A DNA stretch of 64,000 nucleotides from Lentzea sp. NBRC 102530 (GTDB lineage Bacteria > Actinomycetota > Actinomycetes > Mycobacteriales > Pseudonocardiaceae). Made by a program: the position numbers and the translations under genes. The notes under the pieces were generated by a model. It searched no databases, was not told where the DNA came from, and saw only the letters and a list, made by a program, of their open reading frames with translations. Shown piece after piece: positions 42,322-51,010 of this stretch (position 1 is its first letter; every line of letters starts with the position of its first letter). The DNA is taken from NCBI RefSeq assembly GCF_030269365.1, contig NZ_BSTF01000030.1, positions 1 to 64,000 on the forward strand, read 5' to 3'.

Positions 42322-43034
42322 GGCCTGACTGCGGCCCGCACGAGGCCGATGTCCGCTCGCCCCAGGGGCAGCGTGTGGTGGTGAGCGGGGTGGCCGCCCT
42401 CCTCCCAGCCTTCGCGGTAGATCTCCCACGGGACTCTTCCCGTGTCCGGGCAGCGGATCAGCGTGTGCGCACGGCCGGGGTCGAGGACGTCCGTGAGGCG
42501 GTCGAAGAGGGCGAAGTAGTAGTGGCCGTCGACCGGTTCGGCTCGGCGGCGGGCCGTGCGCAGGACGATCCACGCCTCCAGCTCCGGTCGTTCGTAGAGC
42601 GCCAACCGCAGCGCAGGGGTGTGTGCGGGCGGCGGTTCGTCGGTCACGGCCAGGGCGGACTTGAAATCGATCATGTCGATCGTGGTGCGGTACAGGGCGA
42701 AACCGCCGGTGGCGGGCTGGGCTTCGCGCGTCGCCCTGATCGACGACGCTTCCTGTTCGAGGTCGGCGGCGGTCTGCCGGCGGGCGTCGACCCGCTGCCT
42801 GATCTGGTCGGCCTCGGCTCCGGTCACCTCGTAGGAGTCGTCGTAACGGCCCTTGAAGCGCGAGGCGTCCTCCAGGACACCGGTCCACTCCCAGCGGTGG
42901 TGACCCAGGTACTGCTGTTCGTCGAACGGCCCGGAGGACCGCACGAGCGCGTCCGCGCTCTCGCCGGCGGGCCCGTGCGACATGTTCCTGAACAACGCGT
43001 GGTAGCGGTAGTCGGCCAGATAGGGCTGGAACAC
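42306..43034 (-). CDS. Hypothetical protein
   Basis: 242 residues from GTG 43034, which has GGGGGTG six bases ahead. Soluble, with an acidic/basic helical middle (YEVTGAEADQIRQRVDARRQ) and a C-terminal part rich in Trp, Tyr and His (VPWEIYREGWEEGGHPAHHH). I recognise no catalytic motif. It stands alone between two convergent or divergent neighbours. Confidence 0.6.
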   Translation of the reverse strand: MFQPYLADYRYHALFRNMSHGPAGESADALVRSSGPFDEQQYLGHHRWEWTGVLEDASRFKGRYDDSYEVTGAEADQIRQRVDARRQTAADLEQEASSIRATREAQPATGGFALYRTTIDMIDFKSALAVTDEPPPAHTPALRLALYERPELEAWIVLRTARRRAEPVDGHYYFALFDRLTDVLDPGRAHTLIRCPDTGRVPWEIYREGWEEGGHPAHHHTLPLGRADIGLVRAAVRPAPRP

Positions 43035-43122
43035 GTGATCACCCCCGGTGAGCAGCCCACTTTAGCGCGCGGAACATGCGGAACCGACTCACACTGGGCC
43101 CTCCGACCTGGGAGGCATCCCG

Positions 43123-44043
43123 ATGACGCAGCTGCCCCAGCTCCAAGAAACGCTCTTCCTCACCGACGGCGGCGCCGAGACCACCCTGATCTTCGACGAC
43201 GGCATCGACCTGCCCGACTTCGCGGCGTTCCCGCTGCTCGACGACCCCGACGGGCACGCGGCGCTGACCCGGTACTACGAGCGGTACGCGGGCATCGCCG
43301 AACGGGACGGCGCCGGCGTCGTCCTCGAGACCGCCACCTGGCGGGCCAGTGCGGACTGGGGCGCGCGGCTCGGGTACGACGCGAAGAAACTCGCCGGAGC
43401 CAACCGCAAGGCCGTCGACCTGCTGCTCGACGTGCGGCAGCGGTTCGCGATCCCCGTGGTCATCAGCGGGTGCGTCGGGCCGCGACGGGACGCCTACCGG
43501 CCCGACACGACCATGAGCCGCGACGAAGCACGCGGCTACCACGCGAAGCAGATCAGGACGTTCGCGGACACCCCGGCGGACCTCGTCACCGCCATGACGC
43601 TGACGAACACCGCGGAGGCCACCGGCATCGTCGACGCCGCGCGCGAGGCGAACGTGCGGGTCGTCATCTCGTTCACCGTCGAGACGGACGGGAAGTTGCC
43701 GTCCGGGGAGACGCTCGGGCACGCGATCGAGCGGGTCGACGAGGACACGGTCGGCTACCCGGCCTACTACATGGTCAACTGCGCGCACCCGACGCACATC
43801 GCGCCCGCGCTCGACCCGGAAGCGCCGTGGGCACAACGGATCCGGGGCCTGAGAGCCAACGCGTCCAAGCTCAGCCACGCCGAACTCGACGAGGCGGAGA
43901 CGCTCGACCGCGGCGATCCCGCGGAGCTCGCGAACGACTACCGCGCGCTCAGAGCGAAGTTCCCGCTGCTGACCGTGCTGGGTGGCTGTTGCGGTACCGA
44001 CCACCGGCACGTCGACGCCATCAGCCGCGCGGTCAGTGGTTGA
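43123..44043 (+). CDS. Homocysteine S-methyltransferase family protein
   Basis: 306 residues, ATG at 43123 with GGGAGG upstream. The Pcf/MetH-type barrel carries the three zinc cysteines: Cys220 in MVNCAHPTH and Cys289-Cys290 in LGGCCGTD. The N-terminal LTDGGAETTLIFDDG is typical. The enzyme moves a methyl group, probably from S-methylmethionine or another donor, to homocysteine to make methionine. It overlaps the aroH gene tail to tail by 11 bases. Confidence 0.87.
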   Translation: MTQLPQLQETLFLTDGGAETTLIFDDGIDLPDFAAFPLLDDPDGHAALTRYYERYAGIAERDGAGVVLETATWRASADWGARLGYDAKKLAGANRKAVDLLLDVRQRFAIPVVISGCVGPRRDAYRPDTTMSRDEARGYHAKQIRTFADTPADLVTAMTLTNTAEATGIVDAAREANVRVVISFTVETDGKLPSGETLGHAIERVDEDTVGYPAYYMVNCAHPTHIAPALDPEAPWAQRIRGLRANASKLSHAELDEAETLDRGDPAELANDYRALRAKFPLLTVLGGCCGTDHRHVDAISRAVSG

Positions 44044-44395
44044 GGTCGGTCCTCAACGCCGCCGCCCCGCGCAGGTAGACGTGCTTGATCGACGAGCGCG
44101 GCAGGTCCGTCTCCACGTGCGCCAGCAACCGGATCACCCGCGGCATCGAGCCGGGCACCGCGATCTCCGTCGCGGACAGCAGCGGCACGTCCGAGAGCCC
44201 CGCCTGGCGGGCGGCGTAGGCGGGGAACTCGGACACCAGGTCGGGTGTCGCGGTGAGCACCACGGAGATCAGGTCGTCCGGCGTCAAGGCGTTGCAGGAC
44301 AACACCTCCCGCACCAGCTCGGCCGTCGCCTCCAGCAGCAGGTCGCGCGAGTCCGCGTCGATCTGCGTGGCTCCCCTGATCGCTCGCACCGCCAT
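44033..44395 (-). CDS. aroH: Chorismate mutase, AroH class
   Basis: 120 residues from ATG 44395, the normal size of monofunctional AroH enzymes. The N-terminal AVRAIRGATQIDADS holds the active-site Arg, and LTATPDLVSEFPAYAAR and HVYLRGAAALR hold the other conserved parts. The trimeric enzyme turns chorismate into prephenate for phenylalanine and tyrosine synthesis. Confidence 0.9.
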   Translation of the reverse strand: MAVRAIRGATQIDADSRDLLLEATAELVREVLSCNALTPDDLISVVLTATPDLVSEFPAYAARQAGLSDVPLLSATEIAVPGSMPRVIRLLAHVETDLPRSSIKHVYLRGAAALRTDLNH

Positions 44396-44429
44396 GCCAC
44401 CGACAGTAGCAGCGTCCTCAGTGGACAGG

Positions 44430-44750
44430 TCATTGCTCCACAACGATGTTCGGGAACCGGGCCGTCAGGCCGAGCAGGTTCACGACGTAGATCGCCCACC
44501 CGCCGCCGACGAGCACGAGCCGCCGCTCCCCCAGCGACTCGGCCGCCTCGATCAGCACCCGCAGCCCGCTCGACCCGATGAACGTCAGCCCGGAGAAGTC
44601 GATCACCACGTCATCGGAACCCGGGCCCGGCGCGCAGGCGAGCGCCAGTTCGGAACGCAGCAGGTCGCAGGTGTTCAGGTCGACCTCGCCGACGAGCGCC
44701 ACCACCGCGCCGCGGCGGCGCACCTCCAGCAGGCTCGGTCTCGGACTCAT
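44430..44750 (-). CDS. STAS-domain anti-sigma factor antagonist-like protein
   Basis: 106 residues. The STAS fold is recognised by VVALVGEVDLNTCDLLRSEL and VVIDFSGLTFIGSSGLRVLI, with Ser60 as likely phosphorylation site. The usual Asp before it is Gly59. Such proteins pair with a serine kinase that binds a sigma factor, but no kinase gene is nearby. It reads toward aroH. Confidence 0.82.
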   Translation of the reverse strand: MSPRPSLLEVRRRGAVVALVGEVDLNTCDLLRSELALACAPGPGSDDVVIDFSGLTFIGSSGLRVLIEAAESLGERRLVLVGGGWAIYVVNLLGLTARFPNIVVEQ

Positions 44751-44832
44751 CGCGGGCGCCTCAAGGCTCGGGAGCGCCAGGAAACGCCACCCGGCCCGCC
44801 CGACACCAGTGCCGGTCGGCCCCGAAACGCCT

Positions 44833-45933
44833 CTACTGTGCCAGGTCGGCGAGCAGCAACCCGCTGCGCGGCTTCGGCGTGAAGTAGGTGCTCTTGCGCG
44901 GCATCTTGCGGCCCGACAGCACCTCCCCCATCGGCACGGGCGCGATCAGCAGCACCGCCTCGGCCTCCACGGCCGGGTCGACCACGGGCCGCACGCACGG
45001 GCTCTCGGGGTCCAGCCCCAACGCCTCGCCGAGCAGCACCGACTCCACCACGGCGTGGTCGATGCCCCGTCCCGCGGGCAGTTCGACCCGCAACACCTCG
45101 TCGGGGCAGCGCACCACGACCACGCCCGGTTCCGGGTCGACGACGTACGGCAGCGCCGACACCGTCAGCCCGACCCGTTCCCACGCCGTCACCAGGTCGG
45201 ACGCCGTCAGCCCGGTGCCGACGACCGCCCGGTGGATCGGCCCGACCCGCAGGCCGGGCCCGGACGTGACGAGCGCCAGCAACCCGGCGAGCCCCGCCTC
45301 GCGCGCCGCCGCGACCCGGTGGTTGCCGTCCGCCACCAGCAACGGGTGCGCGCCCGCGGCCTCCAGGAACCGGTCCTGCTCCGAGCCGGGCCCGACCAGC
45401 CACACCCAGTGCCGCCGCCCGCCCGAGTCGACCAGCGAGACCGCGGGCTCCTCGGTCATGCCGAGCACCAGGTCGGTCAGCCCGTCGTGCGGCGTGATCG
45501 GGATCAGCATGGCGGCGCTGGTGGCGATGCCGAGCGAGGCGAGCACCCGGCCGCGTTCGGCGACCACGTCCGGGTAGACGTCCTCGGTGTGCTCGATGCC
45601 GTCCGGGTCGACCAGGCACAGCAGGCCGCACGCCGTGCCGTCCGGACCGTCCACCCGGTACGGCGCCACGACGTCGTCGACCTCGCGGTACGCCCGCCGG
45701 ATCAACGCCGCGAGCTCGGTGCGGGCGGCGGGCAGCGCGGCCGGCAGGCCGGTGCCCGCCGCCAGCGCGGCGGGCGTGCGGTGGGGGTGCTGGACGGCCA
45801 GCAACGTGCCGTGCGGGGCTCTGGCGAGCGCCCCGATCACCTGGCCGGGTTCGGCGAACTCGTCGACGTCCGGGCCGGGCACGCGCTCGCGTACCACCCA
45901 GCCGTGACGCACGGGGCGTACACGCGATGACAT
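44833..45933 (-). CDS. DUF1015 family protein
   Basis: 366 residues from ATG 45933. The conserved core is HPLLVADGNHRVAAAREAG near residue 193, the D-G-N/H-H-R motif of DUF1015, preceded by VWLVGPGSEQDRFLEAAG. The end has SGRKMPRKSTYFTPKPRSGL, also typical. The family is often linked to D-amino acid or serine metabolism, but no activity is established. Only nine bases separate its start from the divergent KhtT-like gene. Confidence 0.82.
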   Translation of the reverse strand: MSSRVRPVRHGWVVRERVPGPDVDEFAEPGQVIGALARAPHGTLLAVQHPHRTPAALAAGTGLPAALPAARTELAALIRRAYREVDDVVAPYRVDGPDGTACGLLCLVDPDGIEHTEDVYPDVVAERGRVLASLGIATSAAMLIPITPHDGLTDLVLGMTEEPAVSLVDSGGRRHWVWLVGPGSEQDRFLEAAGAHPLLVADGNHRVAAAREAGLAGLLALVTSGPGLRVGPIHRAVVGTGLTASDLVTAWERVGLTVSALPYVVDPEPGVVVVRCPDEVLRVELPAGRGIDHAVVESVLLGEALGLDPESPCVRPVVDPAVEAEAVLLIAPVPMGEVLSGRKMPRKSTYFTPKPRSGLLLADLAQ

Positions 45934-45942
45934 CCCCGTATC

Positions 45943-46425
45943 ATGATCTGTGTGAACGTGGAGATCACGCCCCTGCCGGGCATCGGGACGCGCCAGGACT
46001 TCATGATCCGCGCCGGACGACGTGTCGGCGTGATCACCTATCGCGACGGCAAGTTCGAACTCATCGTGTCCAAAGCCAACGACCCGGACTCGTGTTCGGC
46101 GTCGATACCGCTGTCGCCGGAGGAGGCGAGCACGCTCGCGGGCCTGCTGGGCGCGCCGCAGCTCGTCGCGCACCTGCGCGAGGAGACCCGCGACATCGCG
46201 GGCATCACGACGCGGCAGCTGCCGGTCACCGCGTTCGCGAACCGCACGCTCGGTGAGACCGCTCTGCGCACCAGGACCAGTGTGTCCATCGTGGCCGTCG
46301 TGCGCGCGGGCAACGCGCATCCGTCGCCAGGCCCCGACTTCCTCTTCGAAAACGGTGACCTCGCGGTCGTCGTCGGTACCGCGGAGGGCCTCGACGCCGC
46401 CGCTGAGATCCTCCACGGCGGTTAA
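45943..46425 (+). CDS. Cation/proton antiporter regulatory subunit (KhtT-like)
   Basis: 160 residues from ATG 45943; GTG 45952 is an alternative and could be leaderless. The N-terminal half starts VEITPLPGIGTRQDFMIRAG. The C-terminal half is a TrkA-C/RCK_C domain (SVSIVAVVRAGNAHPSPGPD, then FLFENGDLAVVVGTAEGLDA), which binds a nucleotide ligand and gates a partner antiporter. It lies five bases before the antiporter gene. Confidence 0.85.
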   Translation: MICVNVEITPLPGIGTRQDFMIRAGRRVGVITYRDGKFELIVSKANDPDSCSASIPLSPEEASTLAGLLGAPQLVAHLREETRDIAGITTRQLPVTAFANRTLGETALRTRTSVSIVAVVRAGNAHPSPGPDFLFENGDLAVVVGTAEGLDAAAEILHGG

Positions 46426-46430
46426 GCACA

Positions 46431-47603
46431 GTGCACGAGACAACAATCGCCATGATCCAGCTCGGCGCGGTCTTCTTCGGCCTCGGCCTGTTGGGTCGTG
46501 TGGCCAGACGCGCCGGCATCTCCCCGATCCCGCTCTACCTGATCGGCGGGCTCGCGTTCGGCGACGGCGGGCTGGTGCCGTTGCACGGCATCGAGGAGTT
46601 CACGCACCTCGCCAGCGAGATCGGCGTCGTGCTGCTGCTCCTGCTGCTCGGTCTCGAATACTCGGCCTCGGAACTCACCACCGGACTCAAGAAGTCGTGG
46701 ATGGCGGGCGTGCTCGACCTGGTGCTGAACGCGGCGCCGGGCGCGATCGTGGCGTTGATGCTCGGCTGGGGCACGGTCGGCGCGCTGGCGATGGCGGGCG
46801 TCACGTACATCTCGTCGTCCGGCATCGTCGCGAAGGTGCTCGGCGACCTCGGACGGCTGGGCAACCGCGAGACGCCCGTCGTGCTGTCGGTGCTCGTGTT
46901 CGAGGACCTCGCGATGGCCGTCTACCTGCCGGTGCTGACGGCCGTGCTGGCCGGTGTGACGTTCCTCGGCGGACTGACGTCCGTCGGCATCTCGTTGCTC
47001 GCCATCACCGTGGTCCTGGTGGTGGCGTTGAAGTACGGCCGGTTCATCTCGGCCATCGTGGACAGTCCGGACCACGAGGTGTTCCTGCTCAAGCTGCTCG
47101 GCTCGGCGCTGCTCGTGGCGGGCATCGCGTCGCAGCTGCAGGTGTCGGCGGCGGTCGGCGCGTTCCTCCTCGGCATCGCGATCTCCGGGTCGACGGCCGA
47201 GAACGCGACGCGCCTGCTGGAGCCGTTGCGGGACCTGTTCGCCGCGATGTTCTTCGTCGTGTTCGGGTTGAACACCGATCCGACGTCGATCCCGCCCGTG
47301 CTCGGCATCGCGGTGGCGCTGGCGGTCGTGACGACGGCGACGAAGGTCTTCACCGGCTGGTGGGCTGCCCGGCGGCAGGGCATCGGCAAGATGGGTCGCA
47401 TGCGGGCGGGCGCGGCACTGGTGGCGCGCGGCGAGTTCTCCATCGTCATCGCCGGTCTGGCCGTGGCGTCCGGGCAGGTGAACGGCGACCTGGCGGCGCT
47501 GGCGACCGCCTACGTGCTGCTGATGGCGATCCTCGGGCCCATCGCGGCGAAGTACGTTGAGCCAATCGGTGAATTCTTTCAGCGCAGACGGCAAATGGCC
47601 TGA
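46431..47603 (+). CDS. CPA2-family cation:proton antiporter (KhtU-like)
   Basis: 390 residues from GTG 46431. About 12 membrane segments cover almost the whole chain. Family signatures include EIGVVLLLLLLGLEYSASEL, TYISSSGIVAKVLGDLG, LVFEDLAMAVYLPVLTAV, FFVVFGLNTDPTSIPPVLG and RVARGEFSIVIAG-like residues near the end. It exchanges K+ or Na+ for protons. It has no fused RCK domain, which fits dependence on the separate KhtT-like subunit encoded just upstream. Confidence 0.87.
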   Translation: MHETTIAMIQLGAVFFGLGLLGRVARRAGISPIPLYLIGGLAFGDGGLVPLHGIEEFTHLASEIGVVLLLLLLGLEYSASELTTGLKKSWMAGVLDLVLNAAPGAIVALMLGWGTVGALAMAGVTYISSSGIVAKVLGDLGRLGNRETPVVLSVLVFEDLAMAVYLPVLTAVLAGVTFLGGLTSVGISLLAITVVLVVALKYGRFISAIVDSPDHEVFLLKLLGSALLVAGIASQLQVSAAVGAFLLGIAISGSTAENATRLLEPLRDLFAAMFFVVFGLNTDPTSIPPVLGIAVALAVVTTATKVFTGWWAARRQGIGKMGRMRAGAALVARGEFSIVIAGLAVASGQVNGDLAALATAYVLLMAILGPIAAKYVEPIGEFFQRRRQMA

Positions 47604-47666
47604 AACGAGTGCCCCGATGTGACGACTCTCTAGTGAGAGCTAGACGGAGAGTAGGGGCGAAACGTC

Positions 47667-48833
47667 ATGACCGAACCCGTAGAAGTGGAGACCACCGGCC
47701 GGTTCCTGGTGCTGCTGCAGGAAGACGCCGTCGAAGAGGGGCTGGCCGAGCTCGGCGCGATCGCCGGGTTCGACCTCAACAGCGGTGATCTGGACGCGGA
47801 GACCGTGCAGGTCTTCCCGGAGCTCGGCGTCGCGGTCGTGTCCGCCGACCCGAACCTGCTGGCCGAGCTGAACAACGCGGCCGGCCGTCCCGGACCGGTG
47901 CAGATCGTGGAGCCGGAACGCGTCGTGCACGCGTTCCAGGACGACGACGCCGCACCGGTCGCGGAGGACGTGGCCGCGGCGGCGGACGAATCGGTGCTGA
48001 CCTGGGGGTTGCAGGCGGTCGGCGCGGACGTCAGCACGGCCACCGGCAAGGGCGTCAAGATCGCGGTCCTGGACACCGGCTGGGAGAAGAACCACCCGGA
48101 CTTCGCGGGCCGCGCGATCACCACGAGGTCGTTCATCAACGGTGAGGACGTGCAGGACGGTCACGGCCACGGCACGCACTGCATCGGCACGTCCGCGGGC
48201 CCGCGCAAGCCCGCCACGCTGCCCGGATACGGCGTCGCGTTCGAGGCGGAGATCTTCGCGGGCAAGGTGCTGTCGAACGCCGGTTCCGGTTCCGACGGCG
48301 GCATCCTCGCGGGCATCGACTGGGCCGTCACCAACGGCTGCGCGATCATCTCGATGTCGCTCGGCGCGGACGTCCCCGCGGGCACGCCGTACTCGCAGAT
48401 CTACGAGACCGTGGCGCAGCGCGCGCTGGCCAAGGGCACGCTGATCATCGCGGCGGCGGGCAACGCCTCCACGCGTCCCGGCCGGATCGCGCCGGTCGGT
48501 CACCCGGCCCGGTGCCCCAGCATCATCGCCGTGGCCGCGATCGACGTGAACCGCGCGATCGCGTCGTTCTCCTCGGGTTCGGCGGACAAGATCGGCCAGA
48601 TCGACGTGTGCGCGCCGGGCGTGGACGTGTACTCGTCGTTCAAGCTGCCGGAGACCTACCGCCGCCTGCGCGGCACGTCCATGGCCACCCCGCACGCCGC
48701 GGGCGTCGCGGTGCTGATCGCCGAGAAGACCGGCGCGCGCGGCTACGAGCTGTGGGCACGCCTCGTCGGCACGGCCCTGCGCCTGCCGCTGCCGTCCACC
48801 GACATCGGCGCCGGACTCGTCCAGGCGCCATGA
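47667..48833 (+). CDS. Subtilisin-like S8 serine peptidase (no signal peptide)
   Basis: 388 residues. The catalytic triad is complete: Asp136 in IAVLDTGWEKNHPDF, His168 in GHGHGTHCIGTSAG, Ser338 in RGTSMATPHAAGVAVL; the oxyanion Asn266 lies in IAAAGNAST. Residues 10-90 resemble an inhibitor-I9-like prodomain (RFLVLLQEDAVEEGLAEL). There is no signal peptide, so it may act inside the cell or leave by a non-Sec route. Its stop overlaps the next gene (ATGA). Confidence 0.88.
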   Translation: MTEPVEVETTGRFLVLLQEDAVEEGLAELGAIAGFDLNSGDLDAETVQVFPELGVAVVSADPNLLAELNNAAGRPGPVQIVEPERVVHAFQDDDAAPVAEDVAAAADESVLTWGLQAVGADVSTATGKGVKIAVLDTGWEKNHPDFAGRAITTRSFINGEDVQDGHGHGTHCIGTSAGPRKPATLPGYGVAFEAEIFAGKVLSNAGSGSDGGILAGIDWAVTNGCAIISMSLGADVPAGTPYSQIYETVAQRALAKGTLIIAAAGNASTRPGRIAPVGHPARCPSIIAVAAIDVNRAIASFSSGSADKIGQIDVCAPGVDVYSSFKLPETYRRLRGTSMATPHAAGVAVLIAEKTGARGYELWARLVGTALRLPLPSTDIGAGLVQAP

Positions 48834-49051
48834 CCGCTCCGGTGGACCAGGTGATGGTCTCCGTGACCGAGGGCAGCCTCCCGCGGGTGCTCGACGACCT
48901 GCGGGAGGCGGGCCTGGTCGTGGACACGGTCCTCGAGGCCCTGGGCGTCGTCACCGGCACCGCCGAGGTCAAGGCGATCCCGGCGCTGCAGGCGGTCCCG
49001 GGTGTCCTCGACGTGGAACGGCAGTGGCGCGTGCAGCTCCCGCCGTACTGA
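48830..49051 (+). CDS. Small I9-like partner of the S8 peptidase
   Basis: 73 residues, ATG overlapping the peptidase stop by four bases. The pattern VMVSVTEGSLPRVLDDLREA, then VLEALGVVTGTA, then VPGVLDVERQWRVQLPPY is the beta-alpha-beta rhythm of subtilisin prodomains and proteinase B inhibitors, where the last residues enter the active site. It is therefore a likely trans-acting inhibitor or chaperone. The family call is by pattern only. Confidence 0.6.
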   Translation: MTAPVDQVMVSVTEGSLPRVLDDLREAGLVVDTVLEALGVVTGTAEVKAIPALQAVPGVLDVERQWRVQLPPY

Positions 49052-49144
49052 CTAGGCTCTGCGCTGACCCCATTCACGGCTGATCGAACACGTGTTCTAT
49101 GCTGTGCGCGGGGTCACGTCGTTGCGCAGAGAGGAAACCTGATC

Positions 49145-49612
49145 GTGTCGGACACGCTCACCGAGGTGAAGGCAGTCGAGGAGACCGTCGTGGAGGAGAC
49201 TCCGGCGGCCACCGCGCCCGAGGCCCCGAAGCCCGTCGAGGCGCCCGCGCCCGCCGAGGCGCCGAAGGCCGAAGAGCCCAAGGTCGAGGCTCCCAAGGCT
49301 GAGAAGCCGAAGGCCGGCCGCCCGAAGAGCACGGCGAAGAAGACGCGCACCGTGGAGCTCACGCTCACGGTGACCGCCTCCGCGGAGGGCGAGTGGCAGG
49401 CGGACCTGGTCCACGGCACGCAGCGCGTCGTGTCGGGCCTGGTCATCCCGGCCATCGCGGTCTCCAAGGCGGCCAAGGAGCTGCACGAGGACATCGCCGA
49501 GGGCATCGAGTCGGTGCTCGAGGCGGCGCGCGACCAGCACCGCACCCGCATGGAGGAGCTGGAGGCCGAGCTGGCCAAGGTGAAGGCCCAGCTGGCCGAG
49601 CTCTCGGAGTAA
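49145..49612 (+). CDS. Ala/Pro/Lys/Glu-rich protein with C-terminal coiled coil (DUF6319-like)
   Basis: 155 residues from GTG 49145. Residues 1-65 are a flexible acidic/proline segment with repeats of the type EAPKAEEPKVEAPKAEKPK. A beta-rich part follows (RTVELTLTVTASAEGEWQAD), then a long helix (EELEAELAKVKAQLAELSE). This resembles DUF6319 proteins of actinomycetes. The repeated KAEEPK-type segment could be a DNA- or protein-binding tail. A strong terminator follows. Confidence 0.7.
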   Translation: MSDTLTEVKAVEETVVEETPAATAPEAPKPVEAPAPAEAPKAEEPKVEAPKAEKPKAGRPKSTAKKTRTVELTLTVTASAEGEWQADLVHGTQRVVSGLVIPAIAVSKAAKELHEDIAEGIESVLEAARDQHRTRMEELEAELAKVKAQLAELSE

Positions 49613-49626
49613 CCAGCAGCACGCGA

Positions 49627-49660
49627 GCAGGGCGGTCCGCGACGACGCGGGCCGCCCTGC
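49627..49660. terminator. Long GC-rich hairpin between convergent genes
   Basis: GCAGGGCGG at the left pairs with CCGCCCTGC at the right, and the stem extends through CCGCG/CGCGG with one mismatch around a short loop. It lies between the DUF6319-like gene and the HIT gene that converge here. Confidence 0.7.
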
Positions 49661-49681
49661 GGCGTGTCGGGGTGCGGCGGG

Positions 49682-50023
49682 TCAGGCGCGCGAGACGAAC
49701 CGGGCGACTCCGGCGCCGACCGCGACGTGCCAGTGCAGGTGCTTGTTGTGCTGCTCGTCGCCCAGGGTGGTCAGCACCTGGCAACCGCCGTGCTCGTCGA
49801 CAGCCCTGGCCGCGACCTTCTTGACGGTGGCCAGGAGTTCCACGGCCAGGTCGTCGTCGAGGTCGAGCAGCGAGGCGACGTGCCGGGTGGGGATCACGAT
49901 GACGTGATCGGTGCCGAAACCGGGCAGGGGCGGGCGGAACGCCAGCGTGTGCTCGGTCCGCGCGAGGACCTCCACGTCCACCCTGCCCGGGATCACCTCG
50001 TCGCAGTACCAGTCAGGCCCCAT
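49682..50023 (-). CDS. HIT-family nucleotide-binding hydrolase
   Basis: 113 residues from ATG 50023. The histidine triad HLHWHV (His95, His97, His99) lies near the C-terminus, and the N-terminal half has AFRPPLPGFGTDHVIVIPTR, both typical of HINT-like proteins. Such enzymes hydrolyse AMP-lysine or other adenylated compounds. The gene follows the quinone oxidoreductase by 13 bases. Confidence 0.85.
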   Translation of the reverse strand: MGPDWYCDEVIPGRVDVEVLARTEHTLAFRPPLPGFGTDHVIVIPTRHVASLLDLDDDLAVELLATVKKVAARAVDEHGGCQVLTTLGDEQHNKHLHWHVAVGAGVARFVSRA

Positions 50024-50036
50024 GCCCGGCGCCGGG

Positions 50037-51008
50037 TCAGCGAGACGGGTCGAGCAGGAGCTTCCCAGCGGTGCGCCGAGACCGCAGGTCCTCGTGCGCC
50101 TGCCGGATCTCGCCCATCCCGTACTCCCCACCGGGAACGGCCTTCAACTTCCCGTCCACCACGAGCTGGAACAGCTCGGCCATCGCCCGATGCGCCAGAG
50201 TCCCGTGCTCGGCGTCCCGGACCTTCAAAGCGTGCGGCAGCCACATACCCGCAACGGCCGTGGAGTGCACCAGCAACGCCCCGAGGTCGACCGGCTTCGG
50301 CCTTTCCCGCGAGGCCATGCCGTAAAACGCAAGCCGCCCGAACGGAGCCAGCGCCACCAACGACTGGTCAGTGACCACACCCCCGGTCATGTCCAGGACG
50401 ACATCAACCCGCCGCCCGCCATTGGCTTCCTTCAACGCGGCGGTCATGTCAGCAGCCCGTGAGTCGATGGCGACATCGGCCCCGAGCGAAAGCGCCAACT
50501 CCCGCTTCTCCTCGGAAGAAGCCGTGGCGATGACCCGCCCAGCTCCCCACAGCTTGGCCAGCTGCACGGCGATCGTCCCCACACCACCCGCGGCAGCGTG
50601 CACGACGACCGACTCACCGGGCTCCATGTGAGTCGACTTCCGCAGCAGCAACCAGGCCGTGGCGCCCTGAACGATCAACGACAACGCCGTCAGGTCGTCC
50701 ACGCCGTCCGGCACGTCGAAGGTCGTCAACGCGGGCGCGACGGCCTTCTCCGCGTAGCCGCCGGAGTTCTTGGTCAACGCCACGACCCGGCGCCCGTCGG
50801 GAGTGGTGCCGACGACCTCGCCGCCGGGCACCAGCGGCAACTCCATCCGCGCCAGGTAGGAGTTCTCGGCCTGGTGCGTGTCGGCGTAGTTCAGGCCCGC
50901 GCGCGACACGGAGATCAGGACTTCGCCCTCGCCCGCGACCGGGTCGGGCAGCTCCACCTGCTGGAGCACCTCGGGCCCGCCGAACTCGGTGATCTGGATG
51001 GCACGCAC
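50037..51008 (-). CDS. Zinc-independent quinone oxidoreductase (MDR family)
   Basis: 323 residues from GTG 51008, preceded by AAGGAG eight bases ahead; GTG 51014 also overlaps the SDR stop. MDR signatures: RAIQITEFGGPEVLQQVELP, LNYADTHQAENSY, VVHAAAGGVGTIAVQLAKLW (NADPH-binding glycine motif) and LDMTGGVVTDQSLVAL. No zinc-ligand cysteines are present. It probably reduces quinones or enones with NADPH and is coupled to the SDR gene. Confidence 0.87.
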   Translation of the reverse strand: MRAIQITEFGGPEVLQQVELPDPVAGEGEVLISVSRAGLNYADTHQAENSYLARMELPLVPGGEVVGTTPDGRRVVALTKNSGGYAEKAVAPALTTFDVPDGVDDLTALSLIVQGATAWLLLRKSTHMEPGESVVVHAAAGGVGTIAVQLAKLWGAGRVIATASSEEKRELALSLGADVAIDSRAADMTAALKEANGGRRVDVVLDMTGGVVTDQSLVALAPFGRLAFYGMASRERPKPVDLGALLVHSTAVAGMWLPHALKVRDAEHGTLAHRAMAELFQLVVDGKLKAVPGGEYGMGEIRQAHEDLRSRRTAGKLLLDPSR

Positions 51009-51010
51009 GG

